DNA of 64,000 nucleotides, from positions 1 through 64,000 of the forward strand of contig NZ_VUNQ01000015.1 of NCBI RefSeq assembly GCF_009695605.1, written 5' to 3'. A model generated the notes under the pieces. The model was not told the origin of the DNA and did not search any database. It worked only from the letters and a program-made list of their open reading frames with translations. This DNA comes from Tissierella pigra (lineage in GTDB: Bacteria; Bacillota; Clostridia; Tissierellales; Tissierellaceae). Every line of letters starts with the position of its first letter. The stretch's first letter is position 1. A program made the position numbers and the translations under genes. Below, in pieces: positions 62,878 to 64,000 of this stretch.

Positions 62878-64000
62878 TTGGAAAAAGAAAATTTAAACTA
62901 CGATAAAATTCAAATTGGTGTATGGAAAAATTTCTTTAAATATTTAAAACCATATAAAAAGCAATTTGCCATACTTACTTTAATGATGATAGCTTTAGGA
63001 ATACTGGACTCTATCTTCCCACTTTTAACTAAATATGCCATAGATAATTTTGTTGAAAAAAATACTATTGCTGGTATAAAGACCTTTAGTATAGTATATC
63101 TTGCAGCAGTAATCGCTTTGGCTCTTACTGTCTATCTATTTATTTCCAAAGCAGGAGAGTTAGAAATGCAGATGGCCTATGACATAAGAAAGATGGGTTT
63201 TGAAAAGCTTCAGCTTCTTCCCCTATCCTACTACGATGACAAAGCTGTTGGTTGGTTAATGTCTAGAATGACATCTGATATATCTAGATTATCTGAAACC
63301 ATATCATGGTCCTTAGTAGATTTAGCATGGGGATTCTCTATGATGATTGCTGTAACCATTGCTATGGTTAGATTGAATGCAAAATTAGCTTTAATTACAT
63401 TATCAGTTGTACCTCTTATAGCCATAGTTAGTTTTTACTTTCAAAAGAAAATCCTACAGGCTCAAAGAGGTGTACGAAAAATAAATTCTAAAATTACTGC
63501 TGCATATAATGAAGATATACAAGGTGCTAAAACTACAAAGACTTTAGTCAGGGAAGAAATAAACTTAGAAGAATTTCAAGATATAACTACTTCCATGAGA
63601 GATAAATCCATAAATGCTACAATAATTTCTTCTATTTACCTACCTATAGTTCTTACTTTGGGTAGTGTAGGTACAGCTTTAGCATTATCTAATGGTGGTA
63701 AGTCTGTTATGCTAAATGCTATATCCTACGGAACTTTATTTGCATTTATTTCTTACACTACTCAATTTTTTGAACCTATTCGTCAAATAGCTGTAATATT
63801 TGCTGAATTACAAGCTGCTCAGGCTTCTGCTGAAAGAGTATTTTCTCTTCTTAATGAAGTTCCTGAAATAATTGACAGAGATGAAGTAGTTGAAAAATAT
63901 GGTGATCTTTTAAATCCGAAAAAGGAAAATTGGCCTGATATTAAAGGATCAATAGAATTTAGAAATGTATCGTTTTCCTATAAAACTGGTGAAACTATAT
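62878..64000 (+). CDS. Heterodimeric ABC exporter subunit, BmrD-like (cut by window end)
   Basis: The TTG at 62878 follows GGAGGTG with 12 bases after the first gene's stop. At least 374 codons are in the window: an N-terminal extension, six membrane helices (residues about 28-320) and the start of the ATPase (IEFRNVSFSYKTGET). The Walker motifs lie beyond the end. With the preceding gene it should form an asymmetric multidrug-type exporter. Confidence 0.85.
   Translation, partial: MEKENLNYDKIQIGVWKNFFKYLKPYKKQFAILTLMMIALGILDSIFPLLTKYAIDNFVEKNTIAGIKTFSIVYLAAVIALALTVYLFISKAGELEMQMAYDIRKMGFEKLQLLPLSYYDDKAVGWLMSRMTSDISRLSETISWSLVDLAWGFSMMIAVTIAMVRLNAKLALITLSVVPLIAIVSFYFQKKILQAQRGVRKINSKITAAYNEDIQGAKTTKTLVREEINLEEFQDITTSMRDKSINATIISSIYLPIVLTLGSVGTALALSNGGKSVMLNAISYGTLFAFISYTTQFFEPIRQIAVIFAELQAAQASAERVFSLLNEVPEIIDRDEVVEKYGDLLNPKKENWPDIKGSIEFRNVSFSYKTGETI

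Overview
The window is AT-rich chromosomal DNA from a spore-forming, amino-acid-fermenting anaerobic Firmicute, most likely a Clostridia or Tissierellales-type organism. Supporting genes are a Spo0E-like phosphatase, an alpha/beta-type SASP, cotJABC and a probable exosporium protein (sporulation). A 2-oxoacid:ferredoxin oxidoreductase with phosphotransbutyrylase and two butyrate kinases points to branched-chain amino acid fermentation. Rubredoxin, rubrerythrin and a selenium-type yedE module fit an anaerobe. Species cannot be fixed from the sequence. Most genes lie on the minus strand, often overlapping or a few bases apart.

Layout. 0-10.5 kb: DegV, a ZIP transporter, Spo0E, a class IV aminotransferase, a lipoprotein, cardiolipin synthase, TypA, an ABC exporter and an anti-sigma-type ATPase. 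10.5-21 kb: rubredoxin, then a housekeeping block (engB, lon, clpX, clpP, tig), tRNA-Leu, a second DegV, glmM and a CCA-adding enzyme. 21-30 kb: an accessory region built around an agr quorum-sensing locus. It holds agrA and agrC, two agrD genes encoding identical peptides, one intact and one broken agrB, a truncated agrC, secreted-protein and lipoprotein genes, and a 468-bp MITE-like insertion. 30-36.5 kb: a FASII cluster (fabH, fabK, fabD, fabG, acpP, fabF, with divergent fabZ). 36.5-39.6 kb: a two-gene operon (octopine-dehydrogenase-like protein and B12-binding mutase-like protein) behind a ydaO-class c-di-AMP riboswitch. 39.8-49.1 kb: a probable exosporium protein, then one long run cdaA-cdaR-buk-ptb-buk-ATPase-ferredoxin-VOR. 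49.2-58 kb: CapA, PrsW, rubrerythrin, cotJABC, a sodium-pump OadB with a tiny OadG, SASP, ferritin, L,D-transpeptidase and DUF4230. 58.3-60.7 kb: a Crp/Fnr regulator followed by yedE, tusA and DUF3343. 60.8-64 kb: a 25-codon leader ORF with two tandem terminators before a heterodimeric BmrCD-like ABC exporter that runs off the window.

Connections. The c-di-AMP synthase gene and a c-di-AMP riboswitch lie within 10 kb of each other, so a signal made from cdaA can be read by the opine/B12 operon. The agr locus carries direct-repeat LytTR-type operators before each agrD copy. The ABC exporter leader has the parts expected of ribosome-mediated, antibiotic-inducible attenuation. The agr duplication with its cassette genes, the riboswitch-controlled opine/B12 operon and the exporter leader are the most interesting parts.
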